Below are positions 23,726 through 37,093 of a stretch of 64,000 bases of DNA, one piece after another. The DNA comes from Heliocybe sulcata (Eukaryota > Basidiomycota > Agaricomycetes > Gloeophyllales > Gloeophyllaceae): the NCBI GenBank assembly GCA_004369045.1, contig ML213518.1, positions 283,028 through 347,027 on the forward strand, read 5' to 3'. Made by a program: the position numbers and the translations under genes. Positions within the stretch are counted from its first letter, which is position 1. Each line of letters begins with the position of its first letter. The notes beneath the pieces were generated by a model. It worked only from the letters and a program-made list of their open reading frames with translations, ran no database searches and had not been told where the DNA came from.

Positions 23726-24340
23726 TGTCGGACCCAGTGAATAATATGTGCCTGCAGGCCGCTGCAGCGAGTATAGGATGCAGCGTCCGAAATAAATTTC
23801 GAGATATTCCAGCGTATTTGTTCCTGCTTGCACGTAACTAACCTTGGTGCCACACATATCATGCCAGCTCCCTTTCGCCCTGATTCTGGTGTTTTACGCT
23901 TTGCCCAACTTGCCTATAGTCCCGGATCGAGGCCAGTTTTATGCTAGCTAACCTTTTCTTAAGACTGTAAGAAAATTGACGACATCCAGCCATCTTAATA
24001 TTTTGCACTCGACATTCTACTCGACATTCTTTTCTCGTATCATTGTTTCCTATGTACCGCGTTCCATCTTACATGGAAGCGCTGTACACGGTACTTATCT
24101 ATCCGCAGCTTTAACGCATGTCTGGGAACGTGTGCCTCCTCAAGCTCAAGGCCCCAAGCCCTTCTGGTATCTCATTCAAGTCAAACGCGTCCCATGCAAA
24201 GTCACCAAAGAATAGGTCACGGCGCGCTTGCCTGTTTCAATATGATAAGTTCGTTATGCTACGAGATCGGAGGTATTCATATAATATGCTAATGCTAGAA
24301 CCTCTTTCTTGTCTATTGACCTGTAAGATGCCTCTCAGCT
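23726..24340. other. Intergenic between RRP6 and IWR1-like genes
   Basis: About 600 bp holding the RRP6 promoter and the 3' end of the next minus-strand gene. No distinct element was recognised. Confidence 0.4.
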
Positions 24341-25709
24341 TCATCTCCAATCGTGGTCACCCTCGTCAGCATCGCCATAGTCAGAATAGACGTCCGAGTT
24401 TGCTTCATGGAACATATCTGCGCGAAGGTTCAGATGAGGCTTTCAAGAATAGGACGAAAGCTCACCGCTCTTATCAGATTCTGAGTCTTCTTCATCGGGG
24501 TAGTCGTTCTTGTAATAATCCTCCGCTACGAAGGTGGTGAATTGCGAGCCACAATAGACATATCGGCCATTCAACGATAGCCTAGGTGCTCACCATTCGA
24601 GTCCTCATCATCCTCATCCTCTGGCTCAGGCTCAGAATCAGACTCGTTGGGATCATTCAATGATGGTGGAAGCCCAATCCTACGCACCACACTGTCAGAA
24701 TTCACGCAAGAAAAGAAGTCAAGAGTATCGCATACAAAGTTCCGAAGTTCGCGATCTTATTCCACTCATTCTGCGTGATTGCACGGCGGTAGAACACGTC
24801 CCACACGTAATCCCCGTCTTCCGTCACGAAGGAGCTGTCCGTGGTGAGACTGCTGTTCATGCTGGCATCGGTGGCACTCGAGGGCACGGTAGGCGCCGGA
24901 GCTGAGGGTGGGTCGGTGAGGGAGATGTCGTTGACTGGGATCAGATGGATGTCAGACAGACTCGAGGTTGGATTCGTGATACGGCAGTGAAGCACACACC
25001 TCTCAGGTAATCTTTGAGCATGGGCAGGAAGTTCTCCATCTCCGAGTCGACAGCCAGATTTGCGAGGTTGGGCTCAGACGGGATGGCATCCAGAAGAGTA
25101 AAACGTCTGGAGTTGCGCAGTTCTTTATGCGATATGACCCGAGGCCTGAACGAAGTAACGTAGGACACAAGGATTCGGGTAAGACAGAATGGGCGGTACG
25201 CACGGAGATATGGGGTAACGTGAGCGAGGTTCCTCCTTTGGCAAGTCCTTCTGAACGATAGTATACCGTGGATTGACGGAAGTCTGGCGGGAGAGTTGTC
25301 CTGGAACTGTAGCGAGAGCTGGCGGGGCCGGCCGTTCATCGACCGGGAGTTTGGCAAGGGCAGAGATGCGGTCCTGAGTAGAGATACATTTCTCTTCACA
25401 TAAAGTCTATTGGTAACAGATATAGCGTACCTGCAGTGCTTTCTGCCGCTTCGCATCTTCCCATGCATCTCCCTCTACGGTCTCAGCGAACTGAAAGAGA
25501 TCAACGCCAGCCTTGGACTTCTTGCGACGATTCTTGGATTCAACAACTACGTTCCGTCAATCCATAGTTGTTTGAGTTAGCTTGGTGTCTTTGAACCGGC
25601 AGAGCAACATGATCGTACCGAGAGCATCCAACGGTTCTTCGTTCCTCTTTCGTTTGATACGGAGAATCGTGTACGAAGGGGAGTCAGTCCTTGTTGCATC
25701 AACTTGCAT
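24341..25709 (-). CDS. IWR1: Iwr1-like RNA polymerase II nuclear import factor
   Basis: A minus-strand gene of several short exons, from ATG 25709-25707 to the TGA at 24343-24341. The N terminus reads SYTILRIKRKRNEEPLDAL, the conserved opening of this family, with a bipartite basic stretch continuing in KNRRKKSKAG. Later blocks are FQFAETVEGDAW and DYVWDVFYRRAI. The C terminus is strongly acidic and contains EDYYKNDYPDEEDSE, the Iwr1 motif, ending GDADEGDHDWR. In yeast Iwr1 binds assembled RNA polymerase II in the cytoplasm and brings it into the nucleus through its basic signal. The length, roughly 300 residues after splicing, suits the family. The last splice (acceptor CGCAG before ATATGTTCC) keeps the acidic tail in frame. 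Confidence 0.82.
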
Positions 25710-27421
25710 CTTGCAGAAGCTTGTTTGCAGAGTAAAGGTAGTGAAATAATGCAAGACCGTCAGACCGCGGTATGGTTACGCGGAAGGAGCTGAAGAAGGA
25801 ACTCTGGCGCCGCTGGAAGGAATGAGACGCGCCTGGCACACGTGATCGCAGCCACATGGGCGTCTATGTAGCCTCGAAGTTTGCAACCCTTGCGGTTTCA
25901 TTCACTTGCTAGCGCTCGGACGGTGACCGGTGATCTCTGGATCGTGACCAGGCTGGTCTCTGTACGCCCGGAGCACATCTCAAGGCTCCTCAAGCTTCAA
26001 GGCTGCTCCAACGACCACAACGGAAAATCATATATTCGCGGGTATGTAGGTGGTTGCCAGTGGCTAAGGCAGTACTGTCTATGTTCACTTATTTTGGCGA
26101 CGCAATATCGTGCTTCTGGGAGGGACCTCATCGGTTTCGTTGCACAGCGCACGGTGTATGCATATTGCGTCCGGTTCTGCACATTCCATGCAGTTCCATT
26201 GTTATCGAGTATGGAGCCAATCACTGACTCATAAAGTAGCTTTAGGATACAGCCACAACATTGTGGTCTTCGCCATGGAGGGCGAAACAGTGACGCATCG
26301 TAACGGATCAATCGTCTTCCCCGGTCATCAAACGGAAAATCTGGAACTATCGCGGCCTACTTTTCACGGTTTGGGTGCTATCCACTGTCTTGCACCTGGC
26401 CGACGCGGTCGGATCTGAAGAGCTTCGCGACCTGCGCGCACGAGGCGAGGCTCTATGGCACGGAGGTACATTGCAAGCCGCTTGACTGTCTACGTGTCAC
26501 GTTTTTCTCCAGGCAAGTTCCTCCTGAGAGTTATGCGCATATGCTTTCACGAGCTGTGACCTGATGAAGCAACCGTATTTTTGCTTCGTGACGGCAATTC
26601 CTCACGCGGAACTGCACAGATATGCGACCTCCAGCCTCGAGGATGGGAAGCCGACGTTCGGCAAGCTGTTCGTCTGTCAATTGTAATATTAAAGCTTAAC
26701 GTTTGGCTCTTGCAAAGGCTTAAAGGCTGACGCAAACGAGCATCAACGTTCCTCCGTATAACGAGCCTGGCAAAAGGTATAGGGTAATATAATGCCAAAA
26801 CGTCGTCCCGTAGAGAAGCCCAGCGAACGCAACGGGCTCGCACCGAAGTGCACCATCGGGTATCGGTGTTGTGTCGCAGCTATTCTTGGGATCACTTACA
26901 GGCAGCAGTCGGACCCGCGGCACCCATTTTATCCACATGTCAAGAAAGTTTTAATGGTGAACGTACGCTCTCTCAATCTTACGTCCTGCGACAGCTAAAA
27001 TGTCTGTAGATAGCACGTAGGCAGGATCGGCAGGCCTGCTTTACAGAGAGCTCCCTATTGCGACGTCATTTTCGCTGTAGGTGAGATCGGGGTCCGACTT
27101 CGGAGGCATACTCAGCCACCGAAGAAGCCAGCAAAGTCGACCGAACCAAGCGCATGAACGGGTCATACGAGATTACCAGAGTAACACAATCTGGTTGGTA
27201 GACCTTCCACGTAAGTCGCCGGCATCAGAGAACCCTTGCGCATACGATGATGACGCTTCCCATCTCGATTATGCAGTACGACATTCTCGTTCTTCGAGCC
27301 AATTACGCAGATTCCAGAGTGAGACTGATTGACTAAAGGTCGGTCCGATCTGAACGAATCCCGAAACCTCCTGGGGACCCATAACGCGGCTGCCGCCATG
27401 TCATGCTCGCTGCACGTAGCT
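25710..27421. other. 1.7 kb intergenic region
   Basis: This separates the minus-strand IWR1-like gene from the plus-strand gene block. Open frames up to about 117 codons overlap on both strands without motifs. Apart from the promoter of the reductase gene at its right end, I see nothing I can support. Confidence 0.4.
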
Positions 27422-27429
27422 ATATAAGC
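27422..27429 (+). promoter_or_regulatory. TATA box of the adenylate-forming reductase gene
   Basis: The string TATATAAG lies 72 bp upstream of the ATG at 27494. A transcript starting about 30 bp downstream of it would begin near 27452, after the in-frame ATG at 27449. This favours translation from 27494. Confidence 0.6.
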
Positions 27430-27493
27430 TTCGCGCTGCGAGCGTAACATGCTATCATCCTTGACATTGCCTAGTCGCCTCGCAACCACATCC

Positions 27494-30400
27494 ATGGCTT
27501 CATCTCAGTCTCACTGGACTGTCCACCCTTTGGACGGCTCGATCGCCCTCGCAGAACTAGTCGACCTCCGTCTTCGGGAACATCCTGACCGTACCTACGC
27601 TGTTTTCCCTTCTGACGCTCCTGATGGCGAACCTACGCGCATCACTTACTTGGAATGGTGCCGCGCCATCCACCGCGTCGCACACCTTCTACGTCCCCAG
27701 CCTGATTTCAAGAAGCGGGAAGTGGTAGGCATCATAGTCAACTGCGACACTCTAATGCATGTTACGACGATAATAGGCCTGATGAGGGCTGGTTTGATAG
27801 TGCGTCTGCTTTCTGCGATGTGCCCCAAATCTGAAGGTTTATGTCTTCATTCTAGCCATATCCTATGTCAAACCGTAATTCGCCGGCTGCAGTCAGTCAT
27901 ATGCTGCAGAAGACGTCCTGCCACCGCTTGATCACGACCTCTGCCTCCCTCGACTCACTCATCTCTGGACTCAAGGCTGACTTGTCGGCCGTAGGCCACG
28001 AACTCACTATCGATGAACTTCCCTCTATCTACGATGCCTTCCCCCATCTTGGCCACGAGACCGCTGACGACCCCTTCACGCCCTATCCTCCTATGACGAA
28101 CTGCACGTCCGATGATATTATTTGCTACATACACTCCTCTGGTTCTACTGGTTTCCCCAAGTCCATCCCTCATTCAAACAGGACTATGCTCGGCTGGTAT
28201 GGCGGACGTAAGTTCCGGACTACTGCATTGCTGCCAGGAAATCTTCATTGATATCTTTCGTCGTCAGCGCTGGGTAAAGATATGCACCAATACCCCAAGC
28301 ACTTACGATTTGGCGCATTGCCTCTCCCTACGTTCCATATGATGGGCCTGGCCTTCCAGGGATTCGCACCCTTGATAGCTGGTACAAGCGTGGCCCTTTT
28401 TGAGCCCAAGTGGCCTGCTCCTCCCGTTGTTCCGGGGCCAGGAAATACACTTGAAGGAATGAAGCGAACAAAGGTGGACGCTATTATCTCTGTGCCAACG
28501 TTCTTGGAGGTACGATCTATCATAACTTCTGCCTTTATGGAGTTGCCTTGACTCACTGTGCGACGCACAGTTATGGTCGGAATCGGAAGACGCAATAGCA
28601 TTTCTGAGGGAGATGGAAGTCGTGGTACGTCTCGTAAAGACTCGCGTCGAGTCGTCATTTCGCCTCAAACCATGTCCTAGCTTTTCGGTGGCGGCCCCTT
28701 GTCCCGGCAGATTGGAAACAAACTTGTCTCGAGAGGCGTCAATCTCAGGTCCGCGTACGGAGGCACTGAATTCGGGGGCGTGACGCACTTTCTTGCGCCA
28801 AAGGAGCTGGCCATCGGTCCGACGGAATGGGAATACTTGGTCTTCGATCCCAAGATTCCAATCAGGATGGTACCTCAAGACGACGGGAAATACGAGCTCC
28901 AGGTGCTGGTGCGTTGCAATTTCGTAGCCCGTCGTTAGTGTTGTGTTAATCGCACCTGCATGCAATAGCACAGCGACATCTACCCTTTACTCGTACATAA
29001 CCTCCCAGACGTTCCTGGGTACGCGACTTCCGACCTTTTCGAGAAACATCCGACGAAGGAAGGTTTATGGAAGATGTAAGCTCCTTTGCGTTGTATTCAG
29101 ACACCAGTGCCCTAATCCACTGCAAAACCACTCAGCATTGGCCGCGTAGACGACGTCTTGATCCTCGCTTCTGGTGAGCAGTATCTGCCCCATTCATAGA
29201 TAACAGTCTTGACAGACTGCCGATATAGGGGAAAAGACAGTACCTGCGCCGATGGAAGGGAAGATATTGACGTCACCTCTCGTATCCGGTGCTATGATGT
29301 TCGGTCGTGGACATAACGAAGTCGGCATTCTTATCGAGCCGAGACCAGAGCATGCAATTGACCCTGCCGATGAGGAAGCTTTGGTCGAGTTTCGTAATGC
29401 CTTATGGTAGGTGCTTAGTGGACACCTGGACACGAGGATACTTATGGCTCTTTCAGGCCCGTCATTGAAGAGGCCAATGAAGATGCTCCAGCCTTCAGTC
29501 GTATATTCAAGGAGATGGTACTGGTAACTTCTCCCAATAAGCCTATGCGCCGCGCTGCCAAAGGCACTATTATGAGGAAGGCGACCCTTGCAGATTATGC
29601 CCAAGAGATTGATGAGCTGTGCGTCCAATATTCGTGTTGCACCAATGCATACTTACTGACAATCTGCGTAGCTATGAGAGAGTGGAGTCGAGCAGGGGCG
29701 AGGATGTCGAGCCGCCGAAGAGCTGGGAGACATCGGACTTGGAAGAATGGCTGATCATACAAGCTCAAGACATCAACGACATGAGCAAAGGGTTGCAGCC
29801 TGACCCTGAAGTGGACCTCTTTGCTCAAGGTTTTGACAGGCGAGCATATATCCCTTTTTCCTTCGTGCTTCATGTCTGACTAGTTGCGAAAGCCTGAGTG
29901 CAACGTTCCTCCGGAATCGTATCATCGGAGCCTTGCGATCGTCTGAGGATCCCGCGGCTAAGGTCGCGGCAGCCACTGTCTCGCAGAACTTTGTGTTTGC
30001 GAACAACACTATCCGCTCCTTGGCTATGGCTATTCGAAACCTCATCTCCCCTCTTGCCAACGGCCATGTGCCAGAATACTCGCATGCTGCTGTCATGGAG
30101 CAATTGATCCTGAAGTACTCGGCGGACATGCCCACGCTCAGTGCCACGTCCGCCGCTGCCCTTCCACCGAAGTCGACGGTGCTTATCACAGGCACTACAG
30201 GTGGTCTCGGTTCCTACATGCTGTGGATGTTGCTTGAAGATGAGAAGGTCGAACGCGTATACGCATTTAATAGGAAGTCCTCTCGCGCCAGTCTTGCTGA
30301 ACGACAGAAGGTGGCCTTCGAAGACAGAGGGCTGCCCGCTCACCTGCTCGAGTCCCCTAAACTTGCGCTAGTTGAGGGCGAAGAGTCTAGCCATAATCTC

Positions 30401-31561
30401 GGTCTCGACAGTGCTCTCTATGACGAGGTCCGTTGTAAAGTAGATATTGGCGCCTTCGCTTTTTGCTAACTACAGATACCAGTTACGAACTACTTGCACG
30501 CAAATCATTCACAACGCCTGGAGGCTAGACTTCAACCTCTCCGTCTCTTCCTTCGAGTCAAACATCAAAGGCGTACGTAACCTGATCGATTTAGGCCTCG
30601 CTTCTCCCTATGGATCCAACTTCCGCATCGTCTTTACATCGTCCGTCGGTGTTTCGCAAGGTTGGAATCTGGAGAAGGGCGAGTTCCCGGAAGAGTCCGA
30701 CCTGCCCGTCGATGTGGCTGTCGGAGCTGGCTACGGAGAGAGCAAGTTCGTCTCAGAGCAGGTGAGCTATCTTCCGATGCCACTTCGCTCCGACGATCTA
30801 ATCATTGGTGTAGCTTCTCGTTAAAGCGGCCCAGCGCGGAATACAGACAACGTCTTTGAGGATCGGTCAGATTGCTGGCGGCAAGCCAGACGGATCATGG
30901 GCGACGACGGACTGGGTGCCTATTTTCATTAAGTCCAGCAGAGCTCTCGGCTGTCTCCCGGACGCACAAGGAGTGAGCACGATTTCCAATATACTTCTTC
31001 ATACTCGCTTATTCATTGCGAAAAGGTGTCGACGTGGATGACCTCGGAGGTGGTAGCGCAGACTGTCCTGGACGCTGCGTTTGCAGGAGAACGTCCTCCT
31101 TCCGCTCTTAACGTACTGCACCCCCACCTTGTATCGTGGTCGGGCATTATGGATGGCGTCCGAACGGCTTTGGTGAAGATCGTCGACCAGGGCAAGAGCG
31201 AGCCGCTTCCTCTCGTGCCATTCAAGCAATGGATTGCTTTGCTCGAGAAGAAGGCGGCAGGTGCCACTGAAAGTGATATCAAGGCCATGGTGCGTTAGAC
31301 CTTCTCAATGTCAAGTCCATGTCTGACAGCACATCTCGACAGCCGGCCATCAAGCTGCTACCGTTCTTCCAAAACATGGCGGTGGCGGATGAGGCGATAC
31401 GCGCTTCCGGGCAGACTGAGACGGAAGCTGGAGGGATGCCTAGGTTCGCTACGCATAAGGCACAGGCGGTTAGTCAGACTCTACGAGATGCGCCAGAGCT
31501 CAGCGCCGAGGATGCGGAAAGGTGGATTGCGTACTGGAACAGAAAGGGATTATTTGCATAG
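27494..31561 (+). CDS. Adenylate-forming reductase (NRPS-like, A-T-R domains)
   Basis: Fifteen exons join in frame to 1096 residues: 27494-27799, 27856-28207, 28268-28509, 28571-28624, 28681-28908, 28969-29075, 29136-29173, 29229-29406, 29457-29618, 29672-29839, 29893-30427, 30483-30761, 30814-30972, 31026-31289 and 31343-31561. The adenylation domain has IHSSGSTGFPKSIPHSN (phosphate-binding loop), AYGGTEFGG (A5), GRVDDVLILASGEKT (A8) and NKPMRRAAKGTIMRK (A10). The carrier domain has GFDSLSATFLRNRI with the phosphopantetheine attachment residue Ser612. The reductase domain has the NADPH loop LITGTTGGLGSYM and the short-chain reductase YGESK (Tyr-x3-Lys). By family knowledge such enzymes activate a carboxylic acid with ATP, load it on the carrier and release it as an aldehyde or alcohol with NADPH. 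It is not the lysine-pathway Lys2 by its A-domain style (inference). The substrate is unknown. An MFS exporter follows 1.1 kb downstream. Intron 10 is GC-AG. Confidence 0.92.
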
Positions 31562-32700
31562 TCTATAGAGCAGAGGGGGCAACTGAAAACGAAGTACTGT
31601 ATCTTATACCTGATAATGTAGTTTTTTAGTCGGCCGACGTATGGTCGCGTCCTACTATGATTGTTATTCTTGGTCACCGACCTATGTACCACAAATATGA
31701 CGGGCTGTGGTCCCACGCAGACTACACCCATGGTTAACTATCCTTTTGTCAACACGTCTGCACGTTATTCGACCTGCTGAATGAGGCCCAAGACGAACTC
31801 TGCAATAGCACCAGCTCGGGGATGTCTCGGACCTCAGTGATAGTCCTAAGAGCCGTTTAGTGCTAGCTAGGATAATAATATTGAGGAGTGACCTTTATTT
31901 ATGGTGTCGGTATGTAACGTCGAACATCTTTTGGGCTCGGCGTGTCTTCTTCAGTTGTCACATGGCAAAGCGTCATTAATATTGCTCCTTAGCTATGCTT
32001 TCCCAGCAGAGGGCTAGCAGCTGTCGATAGTGGCCCTACAATCGTAAGCACTTGGCGGGAGCATCGGCGAGAAAGGTGATAACGGAGTGAATTGTTTCCT
32101 GCCAGCCATGCCACCTACGTCGATAGCATCGGTCCGTACGAGCAACGGTTCAGCCGTGTCGTAAGTAGGAACGGGGTCTGCTATGACGATGAATCCCATA
32201 CAAGAACACGCGGGGGATCACGAGAGCCACGAAACTATAAAGAGGAGCGTTGCAAGAATAAGTCGCAAGCAGTGAAAGGCAGAGAATGATCCTTTAAGTA
32301 TGGTCCTTCCTATCCAGAGACAGTAATCGCAGAGTTGGCGACAAAGCAGAGAGACAATACTGGTATGACCTTGGCAGATATAGGCTTCTCATATATCTTA
32401 AACTATAGTCAAGACTGAGTACTGAAGCTTGAAGCTTGAAGGCTGCACCCAGAGGTCGGATGTCGAAGCAGCCACAACAGGACCGAGGTAAGCCGAAGCA
32501 CTTCTATTGATAGTAGTCCCCACGGTTAAAGCCGTCCCCGCATCCTGCTTTCCCGTGCCGAATAAACGGCAGCATTGCTCGCCGAGGAGGATATACCCAC
32601 ATAGGTTGTGAATCATGTTATCGAGGATTAAGGTCGCCCTCGCCTACGCTGATGTCCCTTTGACGACTCTTGAACGACCTCACGAACTTTCTTTGGAATT
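31562..32700. other. Intergenic between reductase and MFS genes
   Basis: About 1.1 kb between two plus-strand genes. It must contain the terminator of the first and the promoter of the second. No coding block or repeat was recognised. Confidence 0.4.
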
Positions 32701-34853
32701 ATGGCAACAGTAGAAGGCCAGGACGCGTCGGTGGCGGTGACACTCGAGTCGGCGGGCAAGAGCGCGCCAGCGCCGGACGCCAGGCCCAAGGAACCTGCAG
32801 CAATCAGCAAGCCCGACATAGAGCATGTTTTCGTCGAAAATGACCCCAGGAAGTGGTCCAGAGCTAGAAAGGTTCGGCATCTGCACCGAGAGATTGACGA
32901 GTACTGATAGACAGTCAATATTTAGATGATTGTTCTATGCATCATATCCGGAGCGTCGCTTATTGCAGGTTTAGGATCTAATATATACAACCGTGAGTAC
33001 TGTCTCTGTGCAGGAGGCAAGTCGGTGCTATAAGACAATTTTCCAGCGTCGATACACGACATAGAGGTCGACCTTAATGCGAATAATTCCGAGATTAGTT
33101 TGACTCTTTCTTTGTTTATCCTCCTGCAAGGCGTGGTGCCTCTGCTATGGAGCTCCATAAGCGAAATCAAAGGGAGGAAGGTGAGCTAGTTCATCGATCT
33201 AGTGGAAGCCGAGCTCATTCGTACATTCAGGTGGTCTACGTAACTTCAATTGCCCTCTACATGATTGGATGTATTTGCGTAGCCACCGCCAAGAACATCG
33301 GTGTCGTTATTGGGATGCGATGCCTCCAAGCCTTGGGGTTCGTTATCCGTTCTTCACTGGCACCCGGCCATAACTAAATCCGCCCTTTCTTTTTTTTGGC
33401 TGGCCGCTAGCTCGAGCGCCGTCATGGCCATCGGAGCTGCGACTCTGGCGGATATCTACGAGCCGCATGAACGCGGGACGATGATGGGCGTGTACTACAC
33501 TGCTCCCCTGCTGGGTCCTTCAGTGGGATCAATTCTCGGCGGAGGTCTGACGCAGGGCTTCAACTGGCGTGCCAGCTTCTGGTTCCTGACCATCTGGGGC
33601 GGGATCATCTTGATAGCATTTATATCCTTCTTCTCCGATACGTTCAGGCGCGAACGTAGTCTGACATACCAGAATGTCTTGAGGAGACGCATGAGGGAGA
33701 GAGAGGCCGCGACGCTGTCGTCGAAAAGGTCGAGCCAAGTTACGGTGGTACCGCCAGCTGAGAAAGGCGAGAAGCAAGCACCGGCGAACAATCCGGATAG
33801 CCCGGATGTTGCTCCGGATCTGGAGGCTCAGACTGCGCCTCCTGCGCCTGCTATGAAGGAGATCAAGCTGTCCTTCTTGGACATCAATCCACTGCCTCCG
33901 ATTGCACTGGTGATGAGACGCGGAAACAATGCAGCTATCCTTGTTGCTTCTGGTATGTCCTGGTTCCTGGTACCTCTGGTATTCTTGGATGACAACATGA
34001 TCCAGGGTTCATCTTCGGCTTCGGCTATTGCATCTCCTACACTTGCTCACGCAACCTCACCTCTATATATGGGTATGATGCATTGAAGATTGGGCTGGTG
34101 CTCCTGTCATACGGCGCTGGTATGTCTTGCTCTACTCTTGTTCCGTATAGCTCCGGTGGATGACCGCTGCGACATAGGGAGCATGTGTGGAAGTATCCTT
34201 GGCGGTCGGTGGTCCGACTGGGTGTTCAGAAGCTTGAAAAACAAGCACGGAGGGAATAGTCATGCGGAGGTGCGCAAAGGGCCTCCCCGGTGGTCTACCC
34301 AACAAGCTGACGTGCATGCCAGATGCGACTGGAGAGCACCAAGATTATGATGGTCGTCCTCCCGCTAGTATCTGTTGCATATGGATGGCTAGTGCAGAAG
34401 CACGTCCATATCGCCGCGGTCTGCGTGGCGCTGTTCTTCTGCGGATTCAGCTCTATGTAAGCAGCCTCAGCGTCCCGTGCTCTCCGTGTTCTCACGTCAG
34501 CCGAACAGCTGGATATACAGCAGCACCCTAGCCTACATCGTCGACGCGAACGTCGGGCGCTCCTCCACTGCTGTCGCGTGCAACAGCATGTTCCGTGGCA
34601 TATTTGCTTTCGTGGCGACGGAAGTGGCGGTACCTTTGGTAAGCCATGTGCCTGCTGCGGCGCTGCCTGTCGTCCATCCCACATCTGTCGTTGACATGAC
34701 CTGATTTAGGATAACGCGATTGGTGAAGGGGGCCTGTACACGCTCTGGGCCGGCCTTCTCGTTGTCACCGAGGCCCTTATCCTGCTTGTATGGTGGAAGG
34801 GCGGCGTATGGCGGGAACGCGCCGAGGCACGAGAGAAAGCCAAACATCGGTAG
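32701..34853 (+). CDS. MFS transporter, DHA1 multidrug-type
   Basis: At least eight plus-strand exons from ATG 32701 to TAG 34851-34853 (32701-32871, 32926-32990, 33047-33180, 33231-33337, 33411-33952, then from 34007). After a hydrophilic N terminus ending DPRKWSRARK, helix 1 begins (MIVLCIISGASLIAGLGSNIY). The loop 2-3 motif A reads WSSISEIKGRKVVY. Helices 4-5 carry MAIGAATLADIYEPHERGTM and APLLGPSVGSILGG, the motif C region of antiporters. A long central cytoplasmic loop is rich in Glu, Pro and Ala, and the second half follows with SGFIFGFGYCISYTCSR and the C terminus WWKGGVWRERAEAREK. This is the fungal 12-helix drug:H+ antiporter family of Tpo1, Flr1 and Qdr relatives. Sitting 1.1 kb after a specialised-metabolism reductase, it may export that pathway's product or an unrelated toxin (inference). 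Confidence 0.88.
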
Positions 34854-37001
34854 CAATGTCTACGTCTTTGGTTGAAACGCGGGCTTTTTTTTATATGTCA
34901 TAGGATCGGATATCTAGATGGCCGGGTGATGATCACCTGGGTTTTTGAGTTTGGCGTGTGCCTGGGTATTCTGGCTTCTTGGCGCGTTGAATGATGAGAG
35001 GAGCGAGGAGGATTGGACGGTCCTAATCAGCTATACCTCCGCGTTCATCGAAACTTCATCGGTCCCGCAGAATGAAGAAGCTGTCGGGTCCCCGCCCCTG
35101 TTGCCTTTCGAACACTGCAGGCTTACTTCGTACCTTCAAGACTCAGTCCATTGCTACTCATCGGTCCTACTTACAGCGGCCATCGGTAAACCGGCAGCGT
35201 GTATCAGGCGATCCTGCAGCTACTATCAAGTATAGACATCTCATATCACCCGGGGATGGTGCACTGGTGAGCGATCGCGTGTGGCCCGAACCAACCCTAA
35301 GGTGGGGTTAAGTTGTGACAGCGAGCATAACGCCGCACGCGCCACCGCAGTACGGCGATCGCGAGACCTACTTCTACGATAGCCTGGCTGAATGGTATAT
35401 GCTACTATGACTAATAAAAGAGCTACCAATGGCTGCAGGATATCGTCTACAAAACGGTGGACAGCATACGAAGCAAGAGAAGAACAAACGGGTCAAAAAT
35501 GACACAGCGGCTCTAAGTCGGCGTTATTGCAAATATTATGCAGAGGTTATGAGAGACGTTCTTCACCGAAATACGCTCACAGGCTTCGCTGAATGCGAAG
35601 GTGTATGACGACGCCGATAAGAACCACAAGACTGCACATGGCCTTGAGAGTATCAGTGTGAAGTCGCCGACCACTTGCATATATCGGTATGCATATCAAA
35701 CGCCCGGAGCTTCCCTTCAATAAATGGGTAGCCTGCCGAAGTGCCAGAGTGACATGGTCCCAGGACTCATCTGACTAGGGCTCCGCGTGGAATATTCACA
35801 AGTCTGAATGTGCTAGACAAGGCGTGGAACTGCCTGCAAGACGCTCTTGTCGCGCCTCAGCATCAAACGTCGGACGTTGGGCACACGGGAACCGAATCGC
35901 CACGAACTGGTGTTTTCCCTAAGAAGCCGGCGGAGAAAGTCGAAAGCTGGCGGCGTGAAGGAAAGCGGCAGACATGTCGCTGCGTGTACGACAGATAACG
36001 GATGCTTTTGGCCTTCGGCGTATATTCATGGTATCTGACACGGACTGGACAGCCAAGCCATAAGAAATACCCAGAACCAGAGCTCTGGCGGCTTATCATA
36101 CGCTGTCAAACGTATTTAAGCTGGGATGGTTAGATCCAGGGACGGTATGATGTGCGCTGAGTACCAAGACACGTCCGGCGTACACCGTTATCTAGGTGAG
36201 GCCCGCCGACAGTTATCGCAGTTGTATAGAGCTTGGTTCTCTCTCCTTGGAGCTCGAGGAGGCTATTTAAAGAGGCCAAGAAGAGCGTTCAGTCAGCAAG
36301 TCCAGCATATTGGATCAGGTGACCGGAGTTGATAACAGATATGATGTGCGAGAGACGACGTTTCAGACTTTCCAGTCATGAAATTTTGAAAGAGCGCTCC
36401 CGTTCACAGAAGTCACAGCCAAGTGGTATCGGCCAAGTGGCATCGCGACAATGCTGCTGCGGAGCCACCCGCAGTATCGTGGCCAGACGGAAGCACCCGG
36501 TAAAGGATCGGCACGTCCCGGAGACGCCGTGGTAGGTCGACAGTTCTTGTCTAGGAACCTCGCCGAGGCTACTATCGCGTCAGTGCTTATTCTTGTTCGA
36601 CATACGACAGCCATGTTGGGCAAGATCATGCCCTGTCTTCATTGTGGGATACCGCAATGCAAGGCCCTATCTAATGTTCCCTTTTTCTTTCCTGGACGTC
36701 GACTTCTTCTCTCGTCCTAGCAGAATCTGGGCCCACTTGAACGAAGATAGGAAGGCACGTAGTGACGCCTGTGGAAAAGCTCATTCCTCTCCCGGGCTCC
36801 AAGGTATGGGCTTCCCGGCTGATCCAGTAATACCGCCCTGCCCAGGACCCGTTATCTTGAGTATGTCGCACGTCGCCACATGGACACAGGCAAGACGAGC
36901 CTCTCCAAGGCTCCGCAGAATCTATTATTGGTGACTTTCCAAACCGATTGGTATACGGTGCATGGTACGGTCCGACTACTGTGCGACATGTCGAAGGAAG
37001 A
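34854..37001. other. 2.1 kb intergenic region
   Basis: Only short overlapping open frames on both strands, none with a recognisable motif or exon chain. The right end holds the promoter of the oligopeptide transporter gene. Confidence 0.4.
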
Positions 37002-37008
37002 TATAAAG
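37002..37008 (+). promoter_or_regulatory. TATA box of the oligopeptide transporter gene
   Basis: The string TATAAAG lies 92 bp upstream of the ATG at 37094, a normal distance for a short fungal 5' UTR. No competing start codon in frame lies between them. Confidence 0.5.
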
Positions 37009-37093
37009 GCTGGTAAGATGCTCTCGTGTGACCCTCGGGACACCAGTTCTCAGCGTTCTCCTCCAGCTGCTCTACGTCGTCAGCAAAGTCGTA

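Noticed and set aside
27449-27493. Upstream in-frame ATG for the adenylate-forming reductase
   Set aside because: It is only 20 bp after the TATA box, so it would probably lie upstream of the transcript start; the ATG at 27494 is preferred.
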